From Rossellomorea sp. SC111 (lineage in GTDB: Bacteria; Bacillota; Bacilli; Bacillales; Bacillaceae_B), in contig NZ_JANIOC010000002.1 of assembly GCF_024733565.1 (NCBI RefSeq), forward strand, positions 62,979 through 126,978: DNA of 64,000 nucleotides, written 5' to 3'. The number at the start of each line of letters is the position of its first letter. Position 1 is the first letter of the stretch. Under the pieces are notes generated by a model. It was not told where the DNA came from. It ran no database searches and was given only the letters and a program-made list of their open reading frames with translations. A program made the position numbers and the translations under genes. Positions 8,331 to 16,507 of this stretch are shown here, in pieces.

Positions 8331-8360
8331 GTTATAATTGAATTAGGAGAATCATAACAA
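8331..8360 (-). promoter_or_regulatory. promoter of the riboswitch-pbuG transcript
   Basis: On minus, TTGTTA (8360-8355) and TATAAC (8336-8331) are separated by 18 bp, just upstream of the aptamer. Confidence 0.55.
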
Positions 8361-8550
8361 CTGACTATCATACGGTCAATGGAACCGTTAAAAGTTCGTG
8401 AATTCACTATTTTCTAAATTGATGATTTATTATTAAAAACGGCATACGCCCTATACATCATTCCTGAAAAAAGCTATATTTAGTGAATACAAACAATGAG
8501 TAGAGAAAACGTAAGTGAATACGTGAATGAATATTGGAGGAATAAATATA

Positions 8551-9408
8551 ATGTCTTCTTTAAAACCAGGTACAGTAGAGGATTTATACGTTGATCATGA
8601 AGTGCCATACGGTTTCTTTCTAACGAATGATATCGATCGTGTACTTCTGCATCACTCTGAAATAACAGAAGAAATCCAAGAGGGAGATACAGTGAAGGTA
8701 TTTCTTTATCATGATAAAGACGTACGCTTGACAGCGACCATGCGAATTCCTAAGGTGCAAGTCGGTGCATATGGTTGGGCGGAAGTAGTGGATAAAAGGG
8801 AAGATTTAGGCGTATTTGTGAATATTGGGTTGCCTAAGGATATTTTGGTCTCATCAGATGATCTTCCGAAATTTCAGGAGCTTTGGCCGAACGCTGGCGA
8901 TCAGCTGTTCCTTACCTTAAACCGTGATAAACAAGACCGTTTATACGGAAGATTGGCCACTGAAAATATCATTGAACAGGTGTCAAGAAGAGCTTCCGCT
9001 GAAATGATGAATGCTAAAGTTCAAGGTCGGGTGTATCGACTTCTGAGAGTAGGAACCTTCTTCTTATCTGATCAAGGATATCGCTGCTTCGTTCACATGA
9101 ATGAGCGTAAAGCGGAGCCGAGACTCGGGGAACTCGTTGAAGGCAGAGTCATCGACGTGAAGGATGACGGAAACTTAAATGTTTCGTTCTTACCATTGAA
9201 GCAGGATAAAATGCAGGATGATGCTGAAGTCATCCTTGAGTATCTGGCAGTGCGGAACGGTGCGATACCATTTTGGGATAAGAGTCAGCCCGATGAAATC
9301 AAGGATCGATTCAATATGAGTAAAGCATCCTTTAAACGTGCTCTTGGGAAACTGATGAAAGATAATCGGGTGTACCAGGAAGAAGGTTGGACGTATTTAA
9401 AGAAATAA
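8551..9408 (+). CDS. cvfB: CvfB-type S1 RNA-binding protein
   Basis: 285 residues. Three S1-like OB domains (about 5-65, 68-130 and 140-205) are followed by a short winged-helix domain (about 225-285, ending EEGWTYLKK). This is the architecture of CvfB/YitL, an RNA-binding regulator of virulence factors in Staphylococcus and of unclear role in Bacillus. ATG 8551 is chosen because GGAGG lies 10 bases upstream; an earlier in-frame ATG at 8527 overlaps the Shine-Dalgarno. Ends in a bidirectional terminator shared with the MFS gene. Confidence 0.85.
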   Translation: MSSLKPGTVEDLYVDHEVPYGFFLTNDIDRVLLHHSEITEEIQEGDTVKVFLYHDKDVRLTATMRIPKVQVGAYGWAEVVDKREDLGVFVNIGLPKDILVSSDDLPKFQELWPNAGDQLFLTLNRDKQDRLYGRLATENIIEQVSRRASAEMMNAKVQGRVYRLLRVGTFFLSDQGYRCFVHMNERKAEPRLGELVEGRVIDVKDDGNLNVSFLPLKQDKMQDDAEVILEYLAVRNGAIPFWDKSQPDEIKDRFNMSKASFKRALGKLMKDNRVYQEEGWTYLKK

Positions 9409-9426
9409 AAGATCTCAACATGAAGA

Positions 9427-9453
9427 AGAGTGCTGACAAGTTGTCAGCACTCT
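9427..9453. terminator. bidirectional hairpin terminator
   Basis: A perfect 13-bp stem, AGAGTGCTGACAA with its complement, lies between convergent cvfB and MFS genes. The U-tracts are weak on both sides. Confidence 0.65.
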
Positions 9454-9462
9454 CTTCTATGT

Positions 9463-10686
9463 TCAGTACGATCTGCTTTGATTGACCTTTTGACTTTCCT
9501 TCTTTGTGTGGACCGATCTAATCGGTAAAAGTGTTCCAACAAGAGCGATTAAGGCACATCCAATGAGTACGTGTGAATAGCCATTCAAAGCAATCGTAGA
9601 AAGCACTCCGAACACAACAAGATCCAAGCCTGAATCCACAATGGAAAGCAAGGAGATGGTCGTTGCCCTGATCCCGGACGGAATTAAATCATTGCTTAAT
9701 TGTGAATAAATGGGGTAACGGATCGCCCGGACAAGCCTTAATAAGAAAAATGAACCTAATACAATCCATAAAGAAGACCCGAACAAGCCGGATATGAGTA
9801 ACCCCGCTGCCGCTGATAAACCAGAAATATTCATGAGCATCACCCTGGAAAAGCGTGCTGTCATCCAACCGATGGAATTCGATGCAAAATAGCCAAGAAT
9901 GGCAGAAACAGCATAAAAGATCCCAATCAAGTAGACAGGCACTCCTGCATCCTGTAGGAGTGGTTGGTCAAAGTATTGGTAAACGGCACCAGCCGGAATG
10001 AAAACCAATGTTACGTTTAAAAACATCAACAATAACTGAGGTGCCTGGCGTATTACACGGATACCACTCTTTATTTGTGAAAAAGGATTTTCTTTTTGAA
10101 ATGAATCAACAGTCGGCTGCTTGACCCAAAGGATTAAGAATAGTTCTATTAAGTGAAAGACTAAACCCAGTAAGATGAGCAGAGTGAATTGACTGTCCAC
10201 CAGATCCCTCGCTATATAGGAGCCGAAAAGGACGGCTATCAGCATACTGATAAACGAAGCTGATTGAATCTTTCCCATCGCATGATCCATTCGATTTTCT
10301 TCATTTGACTCTTTGAGTGAATCATAGATTAACGCTTCATCGGCTCCGGAAAAAAAGGTTACACTGAAACCATTGATGAAGCTGTATAAGAAGAACATCC
10401 AAGGTTCATAGGCGAATAAAAGCAGGATGATACTAAGGAATTTAAGTAAAGAACCGAATAGAAAAGAATATTTCGCACCAAACCGATCTGCAAATATTCC
10501 AGTCGGTACTTCCCCGAGTAAGACGGCACCGCTCCAGAACATGAGCACAATTAAAATATCAGAAGAGGTTAACCCTCTTTCGAAATAGAATAACGTCAAA
10601 ACGGGTTGAAGAAAACTGATTGTACCAAAAAAAGAAATCCAAAATAGTACCCGAATATTATGGGCTGCAAGTGTTTGTTTCGTCAT
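9463..10686 (-). CDS. MFS transporter behind a leader peptide
   Basis: 407 residues with 12 predicted helices. The MFS loop motif appears as GIFADRFGAKYSFLFG (about residues 63-78) and NSIGWMTARFSRVML in the second half. The closest type is a drug/H+ antiporter; the substrate is not identifiable. RBS GCAGGAGAC precedes the ATG. A 19-codon ORF with its own strong RBS and a 9-bp hairpin lies immediately upstream (10704-10804), an arrangement typical of inducible antibiotic-resistance pumps. Confidence 0.75.
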   Translation of the reverse strand: MTKQTLAAHNIRVLFWISFFGTISFLQPVLTLFYFERGLTSSDILIVLMFWSGAVLLGEVPTGIFADRFGAKYSFLFGSLLKFLSIILLLFAYEPWMFFLYSFINGFSVTFFSGADEALIYDSLKESNEENRMDHAMGKIQSASFISMLIAVLFGSYIARDLVDSQFTLLILLGLVFHLIELFLILWVKQPTVDSFQKENPFSQIKSGIRVIRQAPQLLLMFLNVTLVFIPAGAVYQYFDQPLLQDAGVPVYLIGIFYAVSAILGYFASNSIGWMTARFSRVMLMNISGLSAAAGLLISGLFGSSLWIVLGSFFLLRLVRAIRYPIYSQLSNDLIPSGIRATTISLLSIVDSGLDLVVFGVLSTIALNGYSHVLIGCALIALVGTLLPIRSVHTKKESQKVNQSRSY

Positions 10687-10725
10687 AATTTGTCTCCTGC
10701 TTCCTGATTTTTATATATTGCCCGG

Positions 10726-10772
10726 AAGAAGGAGCGTCGTTTGGTTAATTCAGAACGTTCACTCCTTCTTGA
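10726..10772 (-). promoter_or_regulatory. attenuator-like hairpin between leader ORF and MFS gene
   Basis: On the minus strand AAGAAGGAG, inside the leader ORF, pairs over 9 bp with CTCCTTCTT located after the leader stop codon. CTCCT could alternatively pair with AGGAG of the MFS ribosome binding site. No U-tract follows, so translational rather than transcriptional control is more likely. Confidence 0.45.
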
Positions 10773-10804
10773 AATAGTGAAAGTGTTTTGAATGTTTTTT
10801 GCAT
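10745..10804 (-). CDS. putative 19-residue leader peptide upstream of MFS gene
   Basis: The ORF encodes MQKTFKTLSLFQEGVNVLN. A near-perfect Shine-Dalgarno TAGGAGGA lies six bases before the ATG, far better than expected by chance, and the stop codon falls inside the hairpin region ahead of the MFS gene. This matches ribosome-stalling leader peptides of erm, cat and MFS/ABC-F resistance genes. The peptide itself is not one I recognise. Alternative: a short spurious ORF. Confidence 0.5.
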   Translation of the reverse strand: MQKTFKTLSLFQEGVNVLN

Positions 10805-10910
10805 GATATTTCCTCCTAGTGTTTGATGAATCAAGTGTAGCATAAGAAGGAGAAAATGAAGAAGTTATTATTCGAAAATCTCCTGTTATTTGCAGAAAGG
10901 GTGTGGGTCA

Positions 10911-11972
10911 ATGAAAGAGGTTGTAGTAGACGTATTGCAGTCCAGAGGGACCTATTATGAGATTGGTGTTCAATTCGGGAAGGAACTTCGGCAGTCGCCA
11001 CTCTATTCCCACCATCAAAAGAGAAGAATGAAGTCATTGAGGGATTACAATATAAAGATGGATGAAGTCGAGAGACTCCTCCGACAATTCGCACCCGGAT
11101 TATGGGACGAATTGAATGGACTATCAAATGGTTTACAGTGGTCATTGGAGGAAACCATACATGAATATTCGGGCTTTCAACAGGAGTGGGTGAATTCAGG
11201 TTGTTCGTCTTTGGCGAAGGATGGTATTTATGTGAGGAATTATGATTATCACCCGAAAACGTATGAAGGCAGGCTTCTACTTGTGAAGCCGGCTGGTGGA
11301 TATGCATCCATCGGATTTTCCGGAAGAGGAATCGGACGAATTGATGGGTTGAACGAAAGGGGATTGGCAGTTGGTTTTCATTTCGTGAATCGAATAAAGC
11401 CGGGAGAAGGATTCATTTGTACAACAATCGCCCGCATCCTTCTAGACACATGCAAAAATACAGATGAGGCAATCGAAGTGTTGCGCAGGCTGCCTCACCG
11501 ACACAGTTTTAACTATTCTTTATACGACCAAAGCGGCAAAGCTGCTGTAGTTGAAGCTTCCCCTAGGGGTATAGGAGTGTATCACCATTCAACTTTAAGT
11601 TGTACCAACCATTTTCAGATGAATCATATGAAAAAGGATAATCGACATTATTTAAAGGACTCTCAAAAGAGGCTGGACATATTACGTTCAAGCCAGAAAA
11701 AGGAATTAACCATGAAGGGGGCATTCAACCTGTTTAACCGAGGAGAAAGCCCGATTTTCAAGAAAGCGTATGATGCGTGGGCAGGAACGATTCATACATG
11801 TGTCTTTCAATGTGAATCGCTGCGATGCTTAATCGGATTTGGAGAAAGTTCCGATGGATTGGTGGTGGACTTCCAAGAGTGGATCAGGGGAAGAGATATT
11901 CCCATCCGAAAATTTTCAGGGAAGTTTGATACAAACGTGCCGTTCTTATTTATGGAAGAAGTGAAGGGATAA
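10911..11972 (+). CDS. C45-type NTN hydrolase / acyltransferase-like protein
   Basis: 353 residues. The sequence fits peptidase family C45 (isopenicillin-N acyltransferase-like NTN hydrolases): the putative nucleophile is Cys98 in NSGCSSLA, where the precursor would self-cleave between Gly and Cys, followed by the beta-strand motif IYVRNYDYHP and GRGIGRIDGLNERGLAVGFH. Family members cleave or transfer amide-linked acyl chains; the true substrate in bacilli is unknown. ATG 10911 is preferred over TTG 10890, with GAAAGGG upstream. Divergent from the MFS gene. Confidence 0.75.
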   Translation: MKEVVVDVLQSRGTYYEIGVQFGKELRQSPLYSHHQKRRMKSLRDYNIKMDEVERLLRQFAPGLWDELNGLSNGLQWSLEETIHEYSGFQQEWVNSGCSSLAKDGIYVRNYDYHPKTYEGRLLLVKPAGGYASIGFSGRGIGRIDGLNERGLAVGFHFVNRIKPGEGFICTTIARILLDTCKNTDEAIEVLRRLPHRHSFNYSLYDQSGKAAVVEASPRGIGVYHHSTLSCTNHFQMNHMKKDNRHYLKDSQKRLDILRSSQKKELTMKGAFNLFNRGESPIFKKAYDAWAGTIHTCVFQCESLRCLIGFGESSDGLVVDFQEWIRGRDIPIRKFSGKFDTNVPFLFMEEVKG

Positions 11973-11978
11973 GGGGGG

Positions 11979-12034
11979 GAACCGAGCAAATCAAGGGATT
12001 AACGGCTTATCATTGTGGAGGACTTCCTCGGTTC
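11979..12034 (+). terminator. possible long-loop terminator
   Basis: GAACCGAG (11979-11986) pairs with CTCGGTTC (12027-12034), but the loop is about 40 nt and only a weak TTAT tail follows. Confidence 0.3.
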
Positions 12035-12144
12035 TTATATTTAAAATGTGCATATTCATAAAAATGTATGTGCGATTTGTAGCATTCCTAAAAACGTGGT
12101 GATCATATGTACACTTACCCATGCAAAAATACTTAAAGAGAGGA

Positions 12145-13260
12145 TCATTTCATCTTTTCATCCTTTCCTTTCTCTAAATATACATAACGTTCTTTCCAAA
12201 TGGTCTTTTTTCTGAAAAAGGTATTCAAAAATGAATGAAGAAAGGTCACTAGGAAAAATACGATGTGAACGGGAAATAATAATGTTTCAAACAAGTTGAA
12301 ATGACCGATCCTTCTCACTAAGAAATAGAAATATCCCCCTAAGAGGAAGTATTGGATTATGAATAAATAGGGGTGTTTCCAAATCATTTCCGGTGTATGG
12401 ATGACCAGCGTAATAAGTGAAGAAACCCATAAAGAAGAAATCCCCAAGAGCAGGAAATTTGTCGACTTAGCTCCTGAAGCGAAGCTCTTTGACCACCCGT
12501 GGAATAAATCACCGATTCCTTCCCCGTACATCCTCATGGAAATGGCATCCCTGCCACTTGCCGCTTCTACCGATTCCCCGCACTTCTTCGCCCATTGACT
12601 CAAGGCAAAATGTTCCACCATTTCCCCTTTAATGGCTTCATGACCTCCAATTCGCTCATAAACGGCCCTTGAACATAGTAAAAATTGCCCGAAACCACCT
12701 GAAGGCTTGCACAACCATGAAAAGAGATGGGTGATACTGGTTGAAGCAAACACAATTAAATGAAACAGCATTGAGAATGTTTCATAAAAGGATTCCGTTT
12801 TATGATACGGATGGATGGTCAATACTCCTTGACATTGTTGAAGCTTATACGTTTCGCATATCTTGAGCAGGCCAGCTTGCTCGAACCAGGTATCGCTATC
12901 CACAAACAACAGGAATTCTCCTCTAGCTGCTTTCGCTCCATACCAGCATGCCCATGATTTCCCGTTCCATCCATTTGGCAAAGGGGGTGCATCAATTACA
13001 TATGCTCCCGCGTTTTCGGCTATAGCCTTCGTTTGATCTGTTGATCCATCATTCACTACAATGACTTCCAATGGTTGTATGAACTGCATCCGGATACTGG
13101 ATAGCAATCTACCGATCGTCTTTTCTTCATTTCTTGCAGGAATTATGATGGAACATTTCTTGACCAGGTAACTATTCCGTACATGAACGGAATTCTTCAC
13201 GGTCGGAATTCTTGTAAAAAGGAAAATGGTGAGACTCAATGCGACAATCCAGATATACAT
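12145..13260 (-). CDS. membrane glycosyltransferase family 2, CrtQ-like
   Basis: 371 residues. An N-terminal membrane segment is followed by a GT-A domain: CSIIIPARNEEKTIGRLL, VVNDGSTD and the metal-binding DxD in VDSDTWF. The C-terminal third has two to three more membrane segments. The segment RMYGEGIGDLFHGWSKSFASGAKST resembles CrtQ, which glycosylates the carotenoid acid of staphyloxanthin-type pigments. No other carotenoid gene is in the window, so the acceptor is uncertain. Monocistronic. Confidence 0.7.
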   Translation of the reverse strand: MYIWIVALSLTIFLFTRIPTVKNSVHVRNSYLVKKCSIIIPARNEEKTIGRLLSSIRMQFIQPLEVIVVNDGSTDQTKAIAENAGAYVIDAPPLPNGWNGKSWACWYGAKAARGEFLLFVDSDTWFEQAGLLKICETYKLQQCQGVLTIHPYHKTESFYETFSMLFHLIVFASTSITHLFSWLCKPSGGFGQFLLCSRAVYERIGGHEAIKGEMVEHFALSQWAKKCGESVEAASGRDAISMRMYGEGIGDLFHGWSKSFASGAKSTNFLLLGISSLWVSSLITLVIHTPEMIWKHPYLFIIQYFLLGGYFYFLVRRIGHFNLFETLLFPVHIVFFLVTFLHSFLNTFFRKKTIWKERYVYLEKGKDEKMK

Positions 13261-13382
13261 ATGTTTTCACCTTCTTAGACAAATTGTGTTGTATCGCCAT
13301 TCTAACCATAATAGTTAACCGTGATACGCCAAGGAAAGAAATCCATCGCCAATTATTATGTGAAATATCGGTTCTAAATCAA

Positions 13383-13424
13383 AAAAACTCCTTTCTAGCC
13401 ATTAGTTTGGCGAAAGGAGTTTTT
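13383..13424. terminator. hairpin terminator downstream of msrA
   Basis: AAAAACTCCTTTC (13383-13395) pairs with GAAAGGAGTTTTT (13412-13424); A- and T-runs make it usable on both strands. Confidence 0.85.
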
Positions 13425-13432
13425 ACATGCTA

Positions 13433-13963
13433 TTAATTGTTTTTCCAATGACCATCTATGAAGTCATCCCGGCCCGATTTTGCACGATCATGTTTGTATT
13501 CCTCTGGATTCGATTTGTAGAATTTTTGATGATAGTCTTCTGCCGGATAAAAGGTTGAAGCAGGAAGGATTTTGGTGACGATCGGCCTCTTGAATCGCCC
13601 ACTTTCTTCTATCGTGTTTTTTGACAATGCAGCTAATTGTTTCTGGTGTTCATTGTGATAGAAGATTGCGGTTCGGTACTGGTCGCCGCGATCGTGGAAT
13701 TGTCCACCATCATCAGTCGGGTCGATCTGTGGCCAGTATAACTCCAATAACCTTTCATAGGGAAACAGAATGGGATCAAATGTGATCTGAACCACTTCAT
13801 AATGCCCGCTGTCACCGGCTTTAATATCCTCATAGGCAGGGTTCTCAAGATGACCGCCCGAATATCCCGATACGACATCAATAATCCCTGGCTGCTCATC
13901 AAACGGCTTTACCATGCACCAAAAACACCCACCTGCAAAAGTAGCGACTTCTATATCATTCAT
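13433..13963 (-). CDS. msrA: peptide methionine-S-sulfoxide reductase MsrA
   Basis: 176 residues with the catalytic motif GGCFWC (nucleophile Cys13, second Cys16), then VVSGYSGG, GHYEVVQITFDP and AEDYHQKFY, all standard for MsrA. It reduces methionine-S-sulfoxide in oxidised proteins using thioredoxin. No C-terminal resolving cysteine or MsrB domain is present, and no msrB is nearby. RBS AGGAGG precedes the ATG on the minus strand. Confidence 0.95.
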   Translation of the reverse strand: MNDIEVATFAGGCFWCMVKPFDEQPGIIDVVSGYSGGHLENPAYEDIKAGDSGHYEVVQITFDPILFPYERLLELYWPQIDPTDDGGQFHDRGDQYRTAIFYHNEHQKQLAALSKNTIEESGRFKRPIVTKILPASTFYPAEDYHQKFYKSNPEEYKHDRAKSGRDDFIDGHWKNN

Positions 13964-14157
13964 TTTAGCAAACCTCCTGTACCATATGTACTCCTCTAAA
14001 GCAGTAAAGCGATAGCTTGAACAGATTCTACCACGAAATCATCAAAGGAACAATTATAATATCTTGTCTGAAACAGATGTGATTCGTTTTGGTAGTAGCT
14101 AATTCTACAATTTTCAACAATTTCATAAAAATTCATTTCCTAACCAATGGAATTTGT

Positions 14158-14163
14158 GTATAA
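14158..14163 (+). promoter_or_regulatory. -10 element of the cobalamin operon
   Basis: A perfect TATAAT lies 32 bp before the riboswitch; the -35 region (about 14135-14140) is weak. Confidence 0.5.
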
Positions 14164-14195
14164 TTCTTTTGAACGGAACAATTTCATACGTTACG

Positions 14196-14370
14196 AGATC
14201 AGGTGAAGCCTAAGATGTGATTCCTCTTAGCTTCTTAATAGGGAAGTTGGTGTAAATCCAACGCGGTCCCGCCACTGTAAATGGTAGTGAGCTGAAAAAT
14301 TTACCACTGTGCAATCAAGTACGGGAAGGTGTCAGCAAGCTATGACCATGAGCCAGGAGACCTGCCTGAT
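14196..14370 (+). promoter_or_regulatory. cobalamin (B12) riboswitch aptamer
   Basis: The conserved B12-box core GCCACTGTAA occurs after GCGGTCCC, with GGTGTAAATCC upstream and GAGCCAGGAGACCTGCC at the 3' side. ATCAGG (14196-14201) and CCTGAT (14365-14370) close P1. It precedes a B12 uptake and salvage operon and a terminator (14453-14483), so B12 should reduce expression by premature termination. Confidence 0.95.
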
Positions 14371-14403
14371 TTTAATCGCACCAAATCTACGCGGATAGAA
14401 AGG

Positions 14404-14483
14404 TGTAATATGCATGGTTTACGGTTTGAATTCCTATATATGCATCTTACACAACATCTCTAGTCCACTGGAGATGTTTTTTT
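14404..14483 (+). terminator. riboswitch expression platform and terminator
   Basis: GTGTAATATGCAT and ATGCATCTTACAC (about 14404-14452) form a near-perfect 13-bp hairpin that precedes a terminator AACATCTC/GAGATGTT with seven T (14453-14483). The first hairpin may take part in the antiterminator switch. Confidence 0.75.
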
Positions 14484-14520
14484 GTCTGGCAAAATGTTAA
14501 TCTACAGGGGGAATAAGGAA

Positions 14521-15486
14521 ATGAAACACACAGTAAAGGCATTACTTATTTTGTTAGTAGCCATCGGATTCCTGACAGCATGCGGAATGAATGATGGGGA
14601 ACAAAAGAATAAAAAAGAAACAACAGAAGTTCATCAGAGTGAATCCGGGTATCCTTTATCAGTGAATGACGCGCTCAATAATAAAGTCACCTTGGAAGAA
14701 CAACCTAAACGTATCGTTTCGTTAATTCCGAGTAATACTGAGATTTTATTCAAGCTTGGCCTAAATAAGGAAATCGTCGGGGTCTCCGACTTTGATAACT
14801 TCCCGAAAGAAGCCTCTGATAAAGAGAAGATCGGCGGAATGGAGTTTAACGTAGAGAAAATCGTCGGCTTAAAGCCGGACCTGGTGCTGGCCCATGAATC
14901 CACTGCAAAGTCGGCAGAAGAAGGTTTGAACCAACTGAAAGATGCAGGTGTGAACGTATTCATCGTTCACGACGCTAAAAGCTTTGAAGAAGTATATAAC
15001 ACAATTCAGGACATCGGGACACTTGTCGGCAAGAAAGATCAGGCAGATTCCGTTGTTGCTGATATGAAATCAGATTTGAATTCCATTCAGGAAAAAGCAA
15101 GTGAAGTAACTGAAAAGAAAAGGGTCTATGTGGAAGTCTCACCTTCCCCTGACATTTATTCAACAGGTAAGAACACGTTCATCGATCAAATGCTTTCTAT
15201 GATCAATGCTGAAAACGTCATGAGCGGGCAGGAAGGCTGGGTACAGGTGAACCAGGAAGCGGTCATTTCGTCTAACCCTGATGTGATCATCACTACATAT
15301 GGTTATTATAGTGAAAATCCGAAAGAACAGATAGTGGGTAGAAAAGGATGGGAAGATGTGACGGCAGTTAAGAATGGAGATGTTCACGATGTCCATTCAG
15401 ATTTAGTCACTCGGACCGGTCCAAGATTGGTTGAAGGAGTAGAGGAAATTGCAAAGTCGATCTATCCAGAGGTATTTGCAGAATAA
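14521..15486 (+). CDS. btuF: cobalamin ABC transporter substrate-binding lipoprotein BtuF
   Basis: 321 residues. Signal peptide with lipobox LTAC (lipidated Cys21), then a periplasmic-binding-protein fold of the FepB/BtuF class III type: PKRIVSLIPSNTEILFKLGL, KIGGMEFNVEKIVGLKPDLVLA and VYVEVSPSPDIYSTGKNTF. It captures corrinoids at the cell surface for BtuCD. The start is ATG 14521, as the earlier in-frame TTG at 14482 lies in the terminator. First gene of the B12-riboswitch operon. Confidence 0.9.
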   Translation: MKHTVKALLILLVAIGFLTACGMNDGEQKNKKETTEVHQSESGYPLSVNDALNNKVTLEEQPKRIVSLIPSNTEILFKLGLNKEIVGVSDFDNFPKEASDKEKIGGMEFNVEKIVGLKPDLVLAHESTAKSAEEGLNQLKDAGVNVFIVHDAKSFEEVYNTIQDIGTLVGKKDQADSVVADMKSDLNSIQEKASEVTEKKRVYVEVSPSPDIYSTGKNTFIDQMLSMINAENVMSGQEGWVQVNQEAVISSNPDVIITTYGYYSENPKEQIVGRKGWEDVTAVKNGDVHDVHSDLVTRTGPRLVEGVEEIAKSIYPEVFAE

Positions 15487-16507
15487 AATAGGGATCACAT
15501 ACGGATTGGCAGGGCTATTTATACTCACAGCAATGCTTGCAGGCATTTCGATCGGTACGATATCGATTCCACCGAAGGATATCATATACATCGTCGGTTC
15601 GAAGTGGTTCGGGTTCCGATTGCCTGATACGGTCGATCCCATGTTTTCGAACATCGTATATTCCATCCGACTGCCCAGAGTGTTATTGGCTCTATTGGTC
15701 GGCAGTTCCTTAGCTATTGCAGGGGCTTCTTTCCAAGGGCTATTACGCAATCCACTGGCTGATCCATATACGCTGGGTGTGTCTTCAGGAGCATCGGTCG
15801 GAGCTGTCATCACATTGTTTTTTCATTGGAGCATTCCGTTCATCGGAAAGTTTACGCTTCCCTTTTTCAGTATTGTTTGTTCGATCATCACTGTATTTCT
15901 CGTTTTATGGTTCGCACAAAAAGTTGAAAGGACCATGAAGGTCGAAACCATTATATTGACAGGAATCATCTTCAGCTCCTTTTTGGGCTCGCTGATTTCA
16001 TTGATGATCGCACTCACAGGTGAGGAACTGAGGCAGATCATCGGCTGGCTACTTGGAAGTGTATCCATGAGAGGATGGGATTACGTTGCGATCATCTTGC
16101 CTTTCTTCCTTATCGGGGTAGTGTTGCTCATACTAAACAGCAAGGAATTGAACGGGATGAGCTTCGGTGAAGAACAGGCACGTCATATCGGTATCTCCGT
16201 TCAAAAAAGGAAGCTGATGATTTTGATTGCCGGAAGCATCCTGACGGGGGCAGCAGTGGCAGTGTCCGGAACGATCGGATTTGTCGGCCTTGTGGTTCCT
16301 CATTTCTTGCGAAGAATGATCGGACATGATCACAAGCATCTTCTTCCCCTATCAATCCTTGTAGGTGGAGGGTTCCTCGTTCTCGCCGACCTGCTTTCCA
16401 GAACGATCATCGCTCCGACCGAACTTCCGATTGGCGTGATCACCGCCTTGATCGGCGCACCGATGTTTGCTTATATTCTTTTAAAGAAAAGGGGTCTTTC
16501 AACATGA
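15449..16507 (+). CDS. btuC: cobalamin ABC transporter permease BtuC
   Basis: 352 residues and about 9-10 membrane helices of the FecCD family: RLPRVLLALLVGSSLAIAGA, GLLRNPLADPYTLGVSSGAS and GFVGLVVPHFLRRMIGHDH. It forms the membrane channel with BtuD. TTG 15449, inside the end of btuF, has AAGGAG eight bases upstream; a second TTG at 15476 is an alternative. The overlap indicates translational coupling. Confidence 0.88.
   Translation: MQSRSIQRYLQNKIGITYGLAGLFILTAMLAGISIGTISIPPKDIIYIVGSKWFGFRLPDTVDPMFSNIVYSIRLPRVLLALLVGSSLAIAGASFQGLLRNPLADPYTLGVSSGASVGAVITLFFHWSIPFIGKFTLPFFSIVCSIITVFLVLWFAQKVERTMKVETIILTGIIFSSFLGSLISLMIALTGEELRQIIGWLLGSVSMRGWDYVAIILPFFLIGVVLLILNSKELNGMSFGEEQARHIGISVQKRKLMILIAGSILTGAAVAVSGTIGFVGLVVPHFLRRMIGHDHKHLLPLSILVGGGFLVLADLLSRTIIAPTELPIGVITALIGAPMFAYILLKKRGLST

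Noticed and set aside
10831..11307. 158-codon minus-strand ORF over the C45 gene
   Set aside because: His/Ser-rich shadow of the C45 coding frame.
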